Assembly: GCF_039528175.1 (NCBI RefSeq)
Contig: NZ_BAAALH010000002.1
Coordinates: 1,736,001-1,800,000 of the forward strand
Reading direction: 5' to 3'
Origin: Citricoccus alkalitolerans
Lineage (GTDB): Bacteria > Actinomycetota > Actinomycetes > Actinomycetales > Micrococcaceae
DNA: 64,000 bases
In this document: one piece after another, positions 18,498-27,047 of the stretch
Numbering within the stretch: position 1 is the stretch's first letter
Layout: every line of letters starts with the position of its first letter
The notes under the pieces: model-generated
What the model was told of the DNA's origin: nothing
Seen by the model: the letters and a program-made list of their open reading frames with translations, nothing else
Databases searched by the model: none
Program-made: the position numbers and the translations under genes

Positions 18498-19293
18498 ACC
18501 AGTAGCCACGCCGGCATCGCCGAACCTCCAGGACGGGCCAGTCGCCCCAGCTCAGGTGAGCCTGTGGGTCGCCTTCCTGGCGATGATGCGGTGGTCGTTG
18601 GCATCCATCGGCTCGATGCTGCCGCTCATCGTGGTCATTCAAGCCATGCTGGCCGCCGGAATCGTGATCGGGTTCGGCTTCCTGATTCCCGAGATCACCG
18701 CGGAGAGCGCACTCTTCCTTTCCTCCGGAGCGCCGACCATCCTCCTGCTGACCATCGGCTTGGTCATCGTTCCGCAGGGTGTGGCCCGAGCCAGGGCGTC
18801 TGGAGCGTTGGACTACCAACGGGCCCTGCCGGTCTCCCGACCATTGGTGCTGACGGTCGATTTGGTGGTGTGGACACTCATCGCGCTGCCCGGGGTGGTC
18901 ATCGGGCTCTTCGTGGCATGGTTGCGCTATGACTTGACCTACTCGTTCGACTGGCCGCTGCTCCTTCTCGCCTCGGTGCTGGTGACGACCATGGCGACGG
19001 CCGTCGGATACGCGATCGCGGTGACCTTGCCGCCGATGCTGGCCCAGTTGGCCTCGCAGGTCCTGGTCTTCTTCGTCTTGCTGTTCTCGCCGATCACGTT
19101 TCCCGCGAGCCAGCTACCTGACTGGTTTCAGGCCCTGCATGCCGTCCTGCCCATTCAACCGGCTGCGGATCTGATGCGTGCCGGTATCGCCTCGGACACC
19201 TACGCCGCGGACGGGCGTGACCTGCTGGTCCTGGCTCTCTGGACCGTGATCGGTCTGCTGGTCACCACTCGAGCTCTGGTGCGTCGCAAGTGA
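18490..19293 (+). CDS. ABC-2 type exporter permease
   Basis: A 267-residue membrane protein with six hydrophobic segments (about residues 37-65, 75-95, 108-130, 138-165, 178-200 and 240-260) and the ABC-2 loop features FPASQLPDWFQALHAVLPIQPAADLMR near the C-terminus, typical of DrrB/NodJ permeases. It overlaps the ATPase gene by 8 bp and completes the exporter. Its N-terminal 25 residues are hydrophilic and cytoplasmic. The substrate is unknown; the TetR control and neighbouring ABC-F gene point to antibiotic-type compounds. Confidence 0.9.
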   Translation: MSEPVATPASPNLQDGPVAPAQVSLWVAFLAMMRWSLASIGSMLPLIVVIQAMLAAGIVIGFGFLIPEITAESALFLSSGAPTILLLTIGLVIVPQGVARARASGALDYQRALPVSRPLVLTVDLVVWTLIALPGVVIGLFVAWLRYDLTYSFDWPLLLLASVLVTTMATAVGYAIAVTLPPMLAQLASQVLVFFVLLFSPITFPASQLPDWFQALHAVLPIQPAADLMRAGIASDTYAADGRDLLVLALWTVIGLLVTTRALVRRK

Positions 19294-19401
19294 TCCCCCG
19301 CGGGTGGACGGCCAGAGCACGTGCCCATCACGCTGCGGATTCTGGTGGAGACTTGATGGGGCGGTGGAATGGATGCTGCCCGCCTCGGACAGGAGTAAAA
19401 A

Positions 19402-21057
19402 ATGACCGCAACACTCGTGGCCACGGGATTGGCCGGCGGCTACGGCCACCGCACGCTCTTCGACGAGCTGGACCTGACCGTCGCCCCCGGTGACGTGGTC
19501 GGGGTGGTGGGCGCGAACGGGGCCGGAAAGTCGACGTTGCTGAAGATGCTCGCCGGCGTGCACCAGCCGCAGGCGGGAACCGTGGCCCTGGCCCCGGCCG
19601 ACGCCTTCGTCGGGTGGCTCCCCCAAGAGCATGAGCGGTTGGTCGGCGAGACCGTTGCCGACTACATCGCCCGTCGCACCGGATGCGCCGAGGCGACCCG
19701 CCAGATGGACGCGGCGGCCGAGGCCCTCGCAGATCCCGCAGCCGCCGAGGTGGCCGCGGAGGCGTACTCATCGGCGCTGGACCGCTGGCTGGCCAGCGGC
19801 GCGGCCGACCTGGACGAGCGGATTCCCCTGGTGCTGGCGGACCTCGGACTCGACCTCGGCGACACCTCGGCCGGGCAGGCACCGATGACCTCTTTGTCTG
19901 GAGGCCAGGCCGCCCGCGTCGGCCTGGCGGCCCTGTTGCTGTCCCGTTTCGACCTCGTGCTGCTGGACGAGCCGACCAACGACCTCGACCTGGACGGTCT
20001 GGAGCGACTCGAGGACTTTGTGCGCGGTCTCCGCGGCGGTGTGGTGCTGGTCAGCCATGATCGCGAGTTCCTGGCGCGCAGCGTGACGAAGGTGCTCGAG
20101 CTCGATCTGGTGCAGAACTCGAACCGCGTGTACGGCGGCGGCTACGACTCGTACCTGGAGGAACGCGCGACGATCCGCCGGCACCTGCGGGAGCAGTATG
20201 AGGAATTCGCCGGGCAGAAGGCTGACCTGGTCTCGCGTGCCCGGACCCAGCGGGAGTGGTCCAGCCAGGGTGTGCGCAATGCCCTGCGGAAGGCGCCGGA
20301 CAATGACAAGATCCGGCGCAGGGCCTCCACGGAGTCCAGTGAGAAGCAGGCCCAGAAGGTGCGGCAGATGGAGAGCCGGATCGCGCGGCTCGAGGAGGTG
20401 GCAGAACCGCGCAAGGAGTGGCGTCTCGAGTTCACCATCGGTGCGGCACCTCGTTCCAGTTCCGTGGTCGCGACGCTCAGTGCAGCGGTGTTCCGGCAGG
20501 GGAGCTTCACGCTCGGGCCGGTCTCGCTCCAGGTGAATGCGGGGGAGCGCGTCGGCATCACCGGGCCGAATGGCGCCGGTAAATCGACGCTGCTACGCGG
20601 ACTGCTCGGCCATCAGCTCCCCGAGGAGGGTTCCGCGAGCCTGGGGGCGAGCGTGCGGATCGGGGAGGTCGACCAGGCACGTTCCCTGCTGGCGGGGCCC
20701 CAGCCGCTCGCCGCCACCTTCGAGGAGCTCGTCCCCGACCAGACTGCCGCGGAGGTGCGAACGCTCCTGGCAAAGTTCGGGTTGCGGGCCGAGCATGTGA
20801 ACCGCCCGGTGGACGATCTCTCACCGGGGGAGCGTACGCGCGCGGGGCTGGCCCTCCTCCAGGCACGGGGAGTCAACCTGCTGGTCCTTGACGAACCGAC
20901 GAACCACCTGGACTTGGAGGCCATCGAGCAGCTCGAACAGGCCCTCGAGTCCTACGAGGGTGCGCTGCTGCTGGTCACGCACGACCGGAGGATGCTCTCC
21001 ACGGTCAGGACCGACCGACGGTGGAACGTGGACTCGGGCCGGGTCACCGAACTCTGA
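19402..21057 (+). CDS. ABC-F family ATPase (ribosome-associated)
   Basis: A 551-residue soluble protein with two ABC domains in one chain and no membrane segment. Domain 1 has Walker A GANGAGKST (about residue 36), SLSGGQAARVGLAAL and LLDEPTNDLDLDGLE. The charged inter-domain linker (about residues 245-335, EQYEEFAGQKADLVSRART and EKQAQKVRQMESRIARLEE) is a coiled-coil arm that reaches into the ribosome in this family. Domain 2 has GPNGAGKSTL, a variant signature LSPGERTRAG and LVLDEPTNHLDLEAIE. Members are translation factors or antibiotic-resistance proteins; the exporter next door favours resistance, but the sequence does not decide. The ribosome site AGGAG lies 6 nt before the ATG. Confidence 0.93.
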   Translation: MTATLVATGLAGGYGHRTLFDELDLTVAPGDVVGVVGANGAGKSTLLKMLAGVHQPQAGTVALAPADAFVGWLPQEHERLVGETVADYIARRTGCAEATRQMDAAAEALADPAAAEVAAEAYSSALDRWLASGAADLDERIPLVLADLGLDLGDTSAGQAPMTSLSGGQAARVGLAALLLSRFDLVLLDEPTNDLDLDGLERLEDFVRGLRGGVVLVSHDREFLARSVTKVLELDLVQNSNRVYGGGYDSYLEERATIRRHLREQYEEFAGQKADLVSRARTQREWSSQGVRNALRKAPDNDKIRRRASTESSEKQAQKVRQMESRIARLEEVAEPRKEWRLEFTIGAAPRSSSVVATLSAAVFRQGSFTLGPVSLQVNAGERVGITGPNGAGKSTLLRGLLGHQLPEEGSASLGASVRIGEVDQARSLLAGPQPLAATFEELVPDQTAAEVRTLLAKFGLRAEHVNRPVDDLSPGERTRAGLALLQARGVNLLVLDEPTNHLDLEAIEQLEQALESYEGALLLVTHDRRMLSTVRTDRRWNVDSGRVTEL

Positions 21058-21098
21058 CCCCGTGCCGGGACCCGAGCACGATCCTCAGGGACGTGTGG

Positions 21099-21728
21099 TC
21101 AACCCGCGTCCACGATCTCACCATTGCGGGGGAGGCTGCCATGGAAAGAGATCGGCACGGCCCTGGCCTGGCTGATGTCCCGCCCGTCCACGGCGTGGAC
21201 GTGCACGTGTGGCTCCGTGCTGTTCCCGGAGTTCCCACACCGACCCACAACCTCTCCTCGTTTGACCGACTGTCCCGGCCTGACCACAGGACTGCCCAGC
21301 TGGAGATGGCAGAGCACGACGACGGCCACACGGCCGTCGGCACTCCGGGTCTCGATGAGCACATGGTTGCCGCTCAACCCCAGCCACCCGCCACTCAAGC
21401 GCCGCCGCTGGGTCACGGCGTATCCGATCGACGGGAGGCCACGGTGTGATCGGTGGTCCGGCTCCTCGCCGTGCACGCCGACCACGATGCCGTCGACCGG
21501 GGCCATCAGCGGCCGGCCGAACCCCGGGAACAACGCCGCCGGTTCCGGCCGCAGGAAGGAGGTGAGCGTGTACGGGGCTGACCGGCCGGCGTCGTCCACC
21601 GGGACGAAATCGATCGCGTGGGACAGGCCGAATTGCGCGGTGCCGTGGCTTGGCACCCGATTCGCCGGGCTGTTCTGGACCAGCCACCGGCCGGTGAAGG
21701 GGTACTCGAGATCGAATGGCGTGGTCAT
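21099..21728 (-). CDS. M23 family (LytM-like) metallopeptidase
   Basis: A 209-residue protein with the M23 zinc motifs: HAIDF (first ligand pair, about residue 37) and HVHVHAVDG (the HxH motif, about residue 187), separated by the Gly-rich beta core (MAPVDGIVVGVHGE, GNHVLIETR, VKRGEVVGRCGNSGNS). The family cuts peptidoglycan cross-bridges. No signal peptide is seen, which is odd for a cell-wall enzyme; it may act inside the cell or be exported another way. ATG at 21728 has AGGAG 8 nt ahead; the longer open frame upstream has no domain sense. It precedes no obvious partner and converges on the ABC-F gene. Confidence 0.88.
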   Translation of the reverse strand: MTTPFDLEYPFTGRWLVQNSPANRVPSHGTAQFGLSHAIDFVPVDDAGRSAPYTLTSFLRPEPAALFPGFGRPLMAPVDGIVVGVHGEEPDHRSHRGLPSIGYAVTQRRRLSGGWLGLSGNHVLIETRSADGRVAVVVLCHLQLGSPVVRPGQSVKRGEVVGRCGNSGNSTEPHVHVHAVDGRDISQARAVPISFHGSLPRNGEIVDAG

Positions 21729-21774
21729 CGGGCTGCTCCTGTTCAGGGGTGGACGCCTCAACCAGCGTGAGTGG

Positions 21775-22215
21775 TCAATCGCGGTCAGGACGTCTGCGGT
21801 GGCGCTTCGTCTCCCCGCGCTGACGTTTGGCCTCGATCCGGCGCCGCTGTGAGCCTTGGGTGGGCCGGGTCGGTCTTCGTGCGATCGCCGGCACCAGCGC
21901 CTCGCGCAGCAGTGCCGAGAGGCGCTGCCGTGCTGCCGCGCGGTTGCGCCGCTGCGACCGGTGTTCCGCCGCGTTAATGGTGAGGACGGTGCCCGTGAGC
22001 CTACCGGCGAGCCGGTCAAGGGCACGTTCGCGCTGGGCCTCGTTCAGGGCCGTCGTCGTGGCCAGGTCCAAGCTGAGCTGCACCCGGGAGTCGGTGGTGT
22101 TGACGCCTTGACCACCGGGGCCGGAGGCATGGGAGAACTGCTCGAGCAGCTCCCCCGCGGGAACTCGGAGACCGCGGGGCACGCCCGGTCCGGGAGGTAT
22201 ATGCAGGTCGTCCAC
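21775..22215 (-). CDS. arfB: ArfB/YaeJ-like peptidyl-tRNA hydrolase
   Basis: A 146-residue protein with the class-I release factor GGQ loop (SHASGPGGQGVNTTDSRVQL, about residues 25-45) and a highly basic C-terminal tail (RRRIEAKRQRGETKRHRRR). This is the build of ArfB, which enters the empty mRNA channel with its tail and releases peptides from stalled ribosomes. Full release factors are over twice as long and have codon-recognition domains that are absent here. GTG at 22215 matches the usual start of such proteins (VDDLHIPPG); GTG at 22254 is an alternative. Neither has a clear ribosome site. Confidence 0.92.
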   Translation of the reverse strand: MDDLHIPPGPGVPRGLRVPAGELLEQFSHASGPGGQGVNTTDSRVQLSLDLATTTALNEAQRERALDRLAGRLTGTVLTINAAEHRSQRRNRAAARQRLSALLREALVPAIARRPTRPTQGSQRRRIEAKRQRGETKRHRRRPDRD

Positions 22216-22268
22216 ACCACGAGTGTGCCGGATCGAGGCCGTGGGCGCTGCCACGTCGGGGGTGGCGG

Positions 22269-22844
22269 TCAGTCGGCCTCGTCTTCCTCGCGCAGCCGCG
22301 GTTCCACACGCAGCTCGGGATGGAAACCGGTCTTGTCCTCGTAGAAGGCGCGGATGCGTTCCATGTCAGTGCCGACGTCTCCGGTCAGTTCGAAGCTCGG
22401 GCCCAGGCCGGTGGTCATGGTAGAACGGTCGACGAAGCCGAGGGTAACCGGCATTCCCGTCTCGAGGGCGATGCGATGGAAACCGGACTTCCAGTACGCG
22501 TGTGCACTGCGGGTGCCGTCCGGAGTCACCACCAGGCCGAAGACCTCCCCGGAGCGGACCCGTTCGACCACTTCGGAGACGACGCGGCCGGGATCGGCGC
22601 GGTCCACAGGAATGCCGCCGAGGCGGCGCATGATCGGTCCGCGCCAGCCGTGGAACAGGCTCTTCTTCCCGAGCCAGCGCACCTCGATGCCCAGTTGCCA
22701 GGCGATGGCGAGCATGAACGCGAAGTCCCAATTGGAGGTATGCGGGGCGCCGATGAGGACGGTGGGCCGGTCCGGCGCGGGCTCGGAGACCAGCTTCCAC
22801 CGGCTGAACGTCCAGAACGCGCGGGCGGTGAGGCGTTGGAGCAT
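22269..22844 (-). CDS. 1-acyl-glycerol-3-phosphate acyltransferase-like protein
   Basis: A 191-residue acyltransferase of the PlsC superfamily. Motif I is HTSNWD (HX4D, about residue 35), followed by the KKSLF substrate region, GGIPVDR (motif III-like) and VTPDGTR (a form of the EGTR motif with Asp for Glu). It would move an acyl chain onto lysophosphatidate or another acceptor at the membrane. Similar short proteins are often annotated as glycerol acyltransferases in actinobacteria without a proven substrate. I start at ATG 22844; an in-frame GTG at 22862 is possible. It lies just upstream of the ArfB-like gene on the same strand (about 50 nt). Confidence 0.85.
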   Translation of the reverse strand: MLQRLTARAFWTFSRWKLVSEPAPDRPTVLIGAPHTSNWDFAFMLAIAWQLGIEVRWLGKKSLFHGWRGPIMRRLGGIPVDRADPGRVVSEVVERVRSGEVFGLVVTPDGTRSAHAYWKSGFHRIALETGMPVTLGFVDRSTMTTGLGPSFELTGDVGTDMERIRAFYEDKTGFHPELRVEPRLREEDEAD

Positions 22845-22984
22845 TCCACCACGGTAGGGCACTATCCCGGTGCCGCGGACACGAAGACGCCCGGGCTGGC
22901 GCTGCCGCTGCCGCTGCCGTCAGTGTTCTGGCCGCTGACCGGCCAGAGGTGGATCTCGGCCCGGGCCGGCGGCAGGATGGGTCC

Positions 22985-23308
22985 ATGAGTGATCCGAAGC
23001 AGAAACTGACCCCGTCCGAGATCGCCGACGCCGGCCTCACCGGCTGGCACCTGGTGGAGGAGACCCTGACGGCACAGTTCGCCACCAAGAGATTCACCAC
23101 CGGTCTGGAATTCGTGAACCGCATCGGGGCCTCCGCGGAGGAGGCCGACCACCATCCGGACCTGACCCTCACCTATCCCGAGGTGGCCGTGACGCTGTCC
23201 AGTCACGACGTCGGCGGCATCACCAGCCGGGACATCGACCTCGCGCGCGTCATCAGCGAGCACGCGGAGGAGCTGGGCGTCAGCCCTCGTGACGGAAACC
23301 GATCTTGA
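22985..23308 (+). CDS. 4a-hydroxytetrahydrobiopterin dehydratase (PCD/DCoH)
   Basis: A 107-residue pterin-4a-carbinolamine dehydratase. The active-site signature EEADHHPDLTLTYPEV, with its paired histidines, lies at about residues 50-65, followed by VTLSSHDVGGITSRD. The enzyme recycles the oxidised pterin cofactor of aromatic amino acid hydroxylases; none of those is in the window. ATG at 22985 is the natural start. The last 29 bp overlap the convergent dodecin gene. Confidence 0.93.
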   Translation: MSDPKQKLTPSEIADAGLTGWHLVEETLTAQFATKRFTTGLEFVNRIGASAEEADHHPDLTLTYPEVAVTLSSHDVGGITSRDIDLARVISEHAEELGVSPRDGNRS

Positions 23309-23489
23309 GGGTGACCTGCCAGTCGGCGACCTTGCCGTCCGAGAGGTGACCGCGCACCGACTGGACCTCGAACCAGTCGAGGTTTCGCAGGGTCTTACCG
23401 GCCTCCGTGACGGCATTCGTGACGGCGGCGTCGATGCCGTCAGGGGAGGTGCCGACGAGCTCGGTCACGTTGTAGACGTTATTGGTCAT
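23280..23489 (-). CDS. Dodecin flavoprotein
   Basis: A 69-residue protein with the dodecin pattern: NNVYNVTELVGTSPDG, AVTEAGKTLRNLDWFEV (flavin-stacking Trp) and GKVADWQVTLKIGFR. Twelve copies form a hollow sphere that stores and protects riboflavin, FMN or coenzyme A. ATG at 23489 has GGAGA upstream. It converges on the pterin dehydratase gene with a 29-bp coding overlap. Confidence 0.95.
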   Translation of the reverse strand: MTNNVYNVTELVGTSPDGIDAAVTNAVTEAGKTLRNLDWFEVQSVRGHLSDGKVADWQVTLKIGFRHEG

Positions 23490-23641
23490 GGTGTTCTCCG
23501 TTCATCGCTCCCGAGCCGGGGCGGCCTGTGATGCGCGACACGCTACGGGAGGCTCATCCCGGCCGGTAAGGGCTGACGGTTCGCTGACCACGGTGGTTGC
23601 TGGACGCCTGCTGGAGAGCGCTGGAAGGTGCTGGTGGAGCG

Positions 23642-24796
23642 TCAGTTCGTGAGCCGGTGGGAGAGTCCGCGGATGGCCGCCACGGACTCGGCCACCGCCC
23701 GAGCGGCCCCCTTGGCTTCAGCCTCCGTGGTCTCGGGCCCAAAGGTGAACCGTACGGCGGTCCGGGCCAGATCGTCCGGTAGGCCCAGGGCCGTCAGGAC
23801 GTGGGAGGGGTCGTCCGAACCGGCCGCACAGGCCGATCCTGAGGAGCAGAGGATGCCCCGGCGTTCCAGCTCCAGCAGGACGGCTTCGCCGCCGGTCCCC
23901 TCGAAGACGAAGGACGCCGACGCCGGCAGGCGCCGTTCCGCGGGACCGGTCAGCTGGGCGCCTGGCACCTGGGCCAGCACGGTAGAGGTGAACCGGGTGC
24001 GGAGCCCGGTCAGCCGTGTGGCGACGGCCTCGCGCTCGGCCTCGGCGGCGGTGAGGGCGGCGGCCAGGGCCACGGCTCCGGGCACGTTCTGGGTGCCACT
24101 GCGGCGGCCCCGTTCCTGCCCACCACCGTGCAACACGGGCTCCAGGGCGAAGCGCCCGCGGACCCAGAGCAGGCCGATGCCCTTGGGAGCGCCGAGCTTG
24201 TGCCCGGACAGGCTCAGGGCATCGACGCCCAGCGCAGCCACGTTCAGGGGCAACCACCCGGCGGCTTGGACGGCGTCGGTGTGGAAGGGCACCCCGGCTG
24301 CCCGAGTCACCTGCGCCAGGTCGGCCAGTGGCTGGACGGTGCCGATCTCGTTGTTGGCGTACTGCACGGACACCAGGGTGGTGTCGGACCGGATCAGTCC
24401 GGCCAGCTCGTCGGCGGACACCGATCCGTCCCGCTCGGGTGTGAGGTAGTCGACCTCGAAGCCGTGCAGGCGGACGAGGTGGTCGGCGGAGGCCAGGACC
24501 GCCTCGTGTTCAAGCGGGCTGGTGATGAGATGCCGACCGCCGGGGCGGCCGAGGGCGATCCCCTTGACTGCCAGGTTGTCCGCCTCCGTCCCGCTGCCGG
24601 TGAAGACCAGATCACCGGCCCGGACTCCCAGGGACTGGGCGATGGAGGACCGGGCTGCCTCCAGCCCTGCAGCTGCCGCCTCACCCACCGTGTGATGGCT
24701 GGAGGGGTTGCCGAACTGCCCCGTCAGATACGGCCACATGGCCTCCATCGCCTCTCGGCGCACCGGCGTGGTGGCGGCATGGTCCGCGTAGATCAT
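23642..24796 (-). CDS. Cysteine desulfurase (NifS/IscS-like)
   Basis: A 384-residue class V aminotransferase. It has the N-terminal DHAATTPVR motif, the PLP-binding Lys in SLSGHKLGAPKG (about residue 195) and the catalytic Cys loop ILCSSGSACAAG (about residue 315). It is the last gene of the nrtR-nadA-nadC operon and overlaps nadC by 4 bp. In this position it most likely provides sulfur for the NadA [4Fe-4S] cluster, as known for desulfurases clustered with nad genes. It could also deliver selenium to SelD, whose gene is 11 kb away, but nothing in the sequence shows this. Confidence 0.93.
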   Translation of the reverse strand: MIYADHAATTPVRREAMEAMWPYLTGQFGNPSSHHTVGEAAAAGLEAARSSIAQSLGVRAGDLVFTGSGTEADNLAVKGIALGRPGGRHLITSPLEHEAVLASADHLVRLHGFEVDYLTPERDGSVSADELAGLIRSDTTLVSVQYANNEIGTVQPLADLAQVTRAAGVPFHTDAVQAAGWLPLNVAALGVDALSLSGHKLGAPKGIGLLWVRGRFALEPVLHGGGQERGRRSGTQNVPGAVALAAALTAAEAEREAVATRLTGLRTRFTSTVLAQVPGAQLTGPAERRLPASASFVFEGTGGEAVLLELERRGILCSSGSACAAGSDDPSHVLTALGLPDDLARTAVRFTFGPETTEAEAKGAARAVAESVAAIRGLSHRLTN

Positions 24797-25674
24797 GGCG
24801 CGATGGCCGGCTCGCGCGAGGCCTCCCCCGGGGCGACGTCCAGTCCCAGATCCAGGGACCGGACCGAGTGTGTCAGTGCGCCGACGGAGATGACGTCTAC
24901 GCCGGTGGCCGCGATCCCGGCCACGGAATCCAGGTCCACCCCGCCGCTGGCCTCCACGAGGGCAGCGCCACCGATCATGGCCACACCCTGGCGCAACCCG
25001 TCGAGGGTGAAGTTGTCCAGCATCACGGTGTCCACCCCGGCCGCCACGACGGCCGGGATCTGGTCCAAGCGATCCACTTCGACCTCCACATGCGTGGTGT
25101 GCGGGAGACGGGCACGCATCTGCACCAGTGCCTCGGTGACGGACAGTCCGGCACCGGCCACCGCCGCGAGGTGATTGTCTTTGACCATGACCGCGTCCGA
25201 GAGCGTCGTGCGGTGGTTGTGCCCGCCGCCGTCGCGCACGGCTTGACGTTCCAGCAGGCGTAACCCGGGGGTGGTCTTGCGGGTGTCCACGATCCGCGCC
25301 CGGGTGCCGGCCACGGCGGCGACGAAGCGGGCGGTCTGCGTGGCGATGCCGGACATGCGCTGGACGAAATTCAGTCCGATCCGTTCCGCCCGGAGGATGC
25401 CGCGGGCCGGACCGGCGAGTTCGGCCAGTACGTCGCCGGACTGGAAGCGCTCGCGGTCCGCGGCCAGCAGTCGGACACGGATCCGCGGATCGACGAGCCG
25501 GAAGGCTGCCGCGAACACCTCGGAGCCGCTGAACACGCCAGGTTCACGGGCCACCAGCCTGGCTTCGAGGGTGGCATCCGCCGGGAGGAGAGCCTCAGAC
25601 GTCAGGTCACCCCAGGGAGCGTCCTCATCGAGAGCCGCGGTGACGAGGGCGTCGATGTGCCGGAGACCCGTCAT
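24793..25674 (-). CDS. nadC: Nicotinate-nucleotide diphosphorylase (carboxylating), QPRTase
   Basis: A 293-residue quinolinate phosphoribosyltransferase, which makes nicotinate mononucleotide from quinolinate and PRPP in de novo NAD synthesis. Visible motifs are EDAPWGDLTSEAL, RAERIGLNFVQRMSGIAT, DTRKTTPGLR, the GGGHNHR substrate loop, VKDNH and the EVEVD and MLDNF barrel strands. ATG at 25674 overlaps the nadA stop (ATGA), and its own stop overlaps the desulfurase start in the same way. The longer upstream frame only re-reads nadA. Confidence 0.96.
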   Translation of the reverse strand: MTGLRHIDALVTAALDEDAPWGDLTSEALLPADATLEARLVAREPGVFSGSEVFAAAFRLVDPRIRVRLLAADRERFQSGDVLAELAGPARGILRAERIGLNFVQRMSGIATQTARFVAAVAGTRARIVDTRKTTPGLRLLERQAVRDGGGHNHRTTLSDAVMVKDNHLAAVAGAGLSVTEALVQMRARLPHTTHVEVEVDRLDQIPAVVAAGVDTVMLDNFTLDGLRQGVAMIGGAALVEASGGVDLDSVAGIAATGVDVISVGALTHSVRSLDLGLDVAPGEASREPAIAP

Positions 25675-27047
25675 CGTCCCGCCCCAGCCGGAACCACGGA
25701 CAGCATCCGTTCCAGGGCCAGGCGTGCCGGCTCGGCCACGTCCTCGGACACGGTGATCTGGTTGACGACCTCGCCGTCCAGGAGTGATTCCAGCGCCCAG
25801 GCCAGATAGCCGGGGTGGATGCGGTACATGGTGGAGCACGGGCAGATCACCGGGTCCAGGCAGAAGATCGTGTGCTGCGGGTACTGCGCCGCCAGCCGCT
25901 GGACCAGGTTGATCTCTGTGCCGATGGCGAAGGTGGACCCGGCGGTAGCCGCCTCGATGGCCTTGACGATGAAGTCCGTGGACCCCGAGGAATCAGCGGC
26001 GTCCACCACAGGCATGGGGCATTCCGGGTGCACCATCACGTGCACGTCGGGGAAGTCGGCCCGGGCCTTCTCGATCTGGGCGACCGTGAAGCGCTTGTGG
26101 ACCGAGCAGAAGCCGTGCCACAGCAGCACAGTGGCCTGCATCAACTCGTCCTCGGTGCTGCCGCCCAGCGGTTTGCGCGGATTCCACAGGGGCATCTGCT
26201 CCAAGGGGATACCCATCGCCTTCGCGGTGTTGCGGCCGAGGTGCTGGTCTGGGAAGAACAGCACGCGCTGGCCGCGCTCGAAGGCCCACTCCAGCACCTG
26301 TGCCGCGTTCGAGGACGTGCAGACGATCCCGCCATGACGGCCCACGAAGCCCTTGAGTGCCGCGGAGGAGTTCATGTAGGTCACCGGGATGACCGGCGCC
26401 CTGCCATCAGCGTCCGGTGCGGTCCCGTAGATCTCCTCGAGCTGCTCCCAGCAGTCCGTGACGGAATCGAGGTCGGCCATGTCTGCCATGGAACAGCCAG
26501 CGGCGAGGTTGGGCAGGATCACGGACTGTTCGGGCGTGGAGAGCAGGTCGGCGGTCTCGGCCATGAAGTGCACGCCGCAGAAGACGATCGCCTCGGCCTG
26601 GGGGCGAGTGCGCGCGGCCTTGGCCAACTGGAAGGAGTCACCCACGAAATCGGCATGGGCCACCACTTCATCACGCTGGTAGAAGTGGCCCAGTACCACC
26701 ACGCGGTCACCGAGTTCTGCCTTGGCCGTGCGGATGCGCCCGTGGAGTTCCTCCTCGGTGGCGTCCCGGTAGGAGGCCGGCAGCAGACCCTGACGGGGTG
26801 CCGCCCCTGGCAGCGGATCGTCTTGCGAGGCCCCGGGGCCATAGCCGGGCTCGGGCAGCGATCCGGCCGGGCCGGCGTCGAGGGTCCAGGGTGCGGAGTC
26901 CAAGGTGGGTGCGCAGGAGGACCCGCTGGCGGAGCCGGCGGCGATGAGCTTCAGGGTCCGGTCCACGGAGGCGTTGATCGGAGATCCGACTGAGGAGGGC
27001 GCCTCGGCGGGGGAGTGCTGGCGGACGGTGGTGGGATGGGCCGTCAT
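25671..27047 (-). CDS. nadA: Quinolinate synthase A
   Basis: A 458-residue NadA, about 100 residues longer than the compact thermophile forms because of a Ser/Pro/Gly-rich N-tail (residues 1-90). NadA condenses iminoaspartate with dihydroxyacetone phosphate using a [4Fe-4S] cluster. The three cluster cysteines are visible in AAGCSMAD, GIVCTSSN and VICPCSTMYR, and the triose-phosphate region in YMNSSAALKG. It needs iminoaspartate from NadB or an aspartate dehydrogenase, but nadB, often the next gene, is absent: nadA overlaps nadC directly. The ATG at 27047 overlaps the NrtR stop. Confidence 0.95.
   Translation of the reverse strand: MTAHPTTVRQHSPAEAPSSVGSPINASVDRTLKLIAAGSASGSSCAPTLDSAPWTLDAGPAGSLPEPGYGPGASQDDPLPGAAPRQGLLPASYRDATEEELHGRIRTAKAELGDRVVVLGHFYQRDEVVAHADFVGDSFQLAKAARTRPQAEAIVFCGVHFMAETADLLSTPEQSVILPNLAAGCSMADMADLDSVTDCWEQLEEIYGTAPDADGRAPVIPVTYMNSSAALKGFVGRHGGIVCTSSNAAQVLEWAFERGQRVLFFPDQHLGRNTAKAMGIPLEQMPLWNPRKPLGGSTEDELMQATVLLWHGFCSVHKRFTVAQIEKARADFPDVHVMVHPECPMPVVDAADSSGSTDFIVKAIEAATAGSTFAIGTEINLVQRLAAQYPQHTIFCLDPVICPCSTMYRIHPGYLAWALESLLDGEVVNQITVSEDVAEPARLALERMLSVVPAGAGR

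Noticed and set aside
19290..19493. A leader peptide (MGRWNGCCPP...) ahead of the ABC-F gene that could act in attenuation.
   Set aside because: It does not end before the ABC-F start, overlaps it for many codons and lacks a nearby terminator/anti-terminator pair.
23642..24796. The cysteine desulfurase as a dedicated selenocysteine lyase for the Sec cassette.
   Set aside because: It is translationally coupled to nadA and nadC, which points to iron-sulfur supply; sequence alone does not show selenium specificity.
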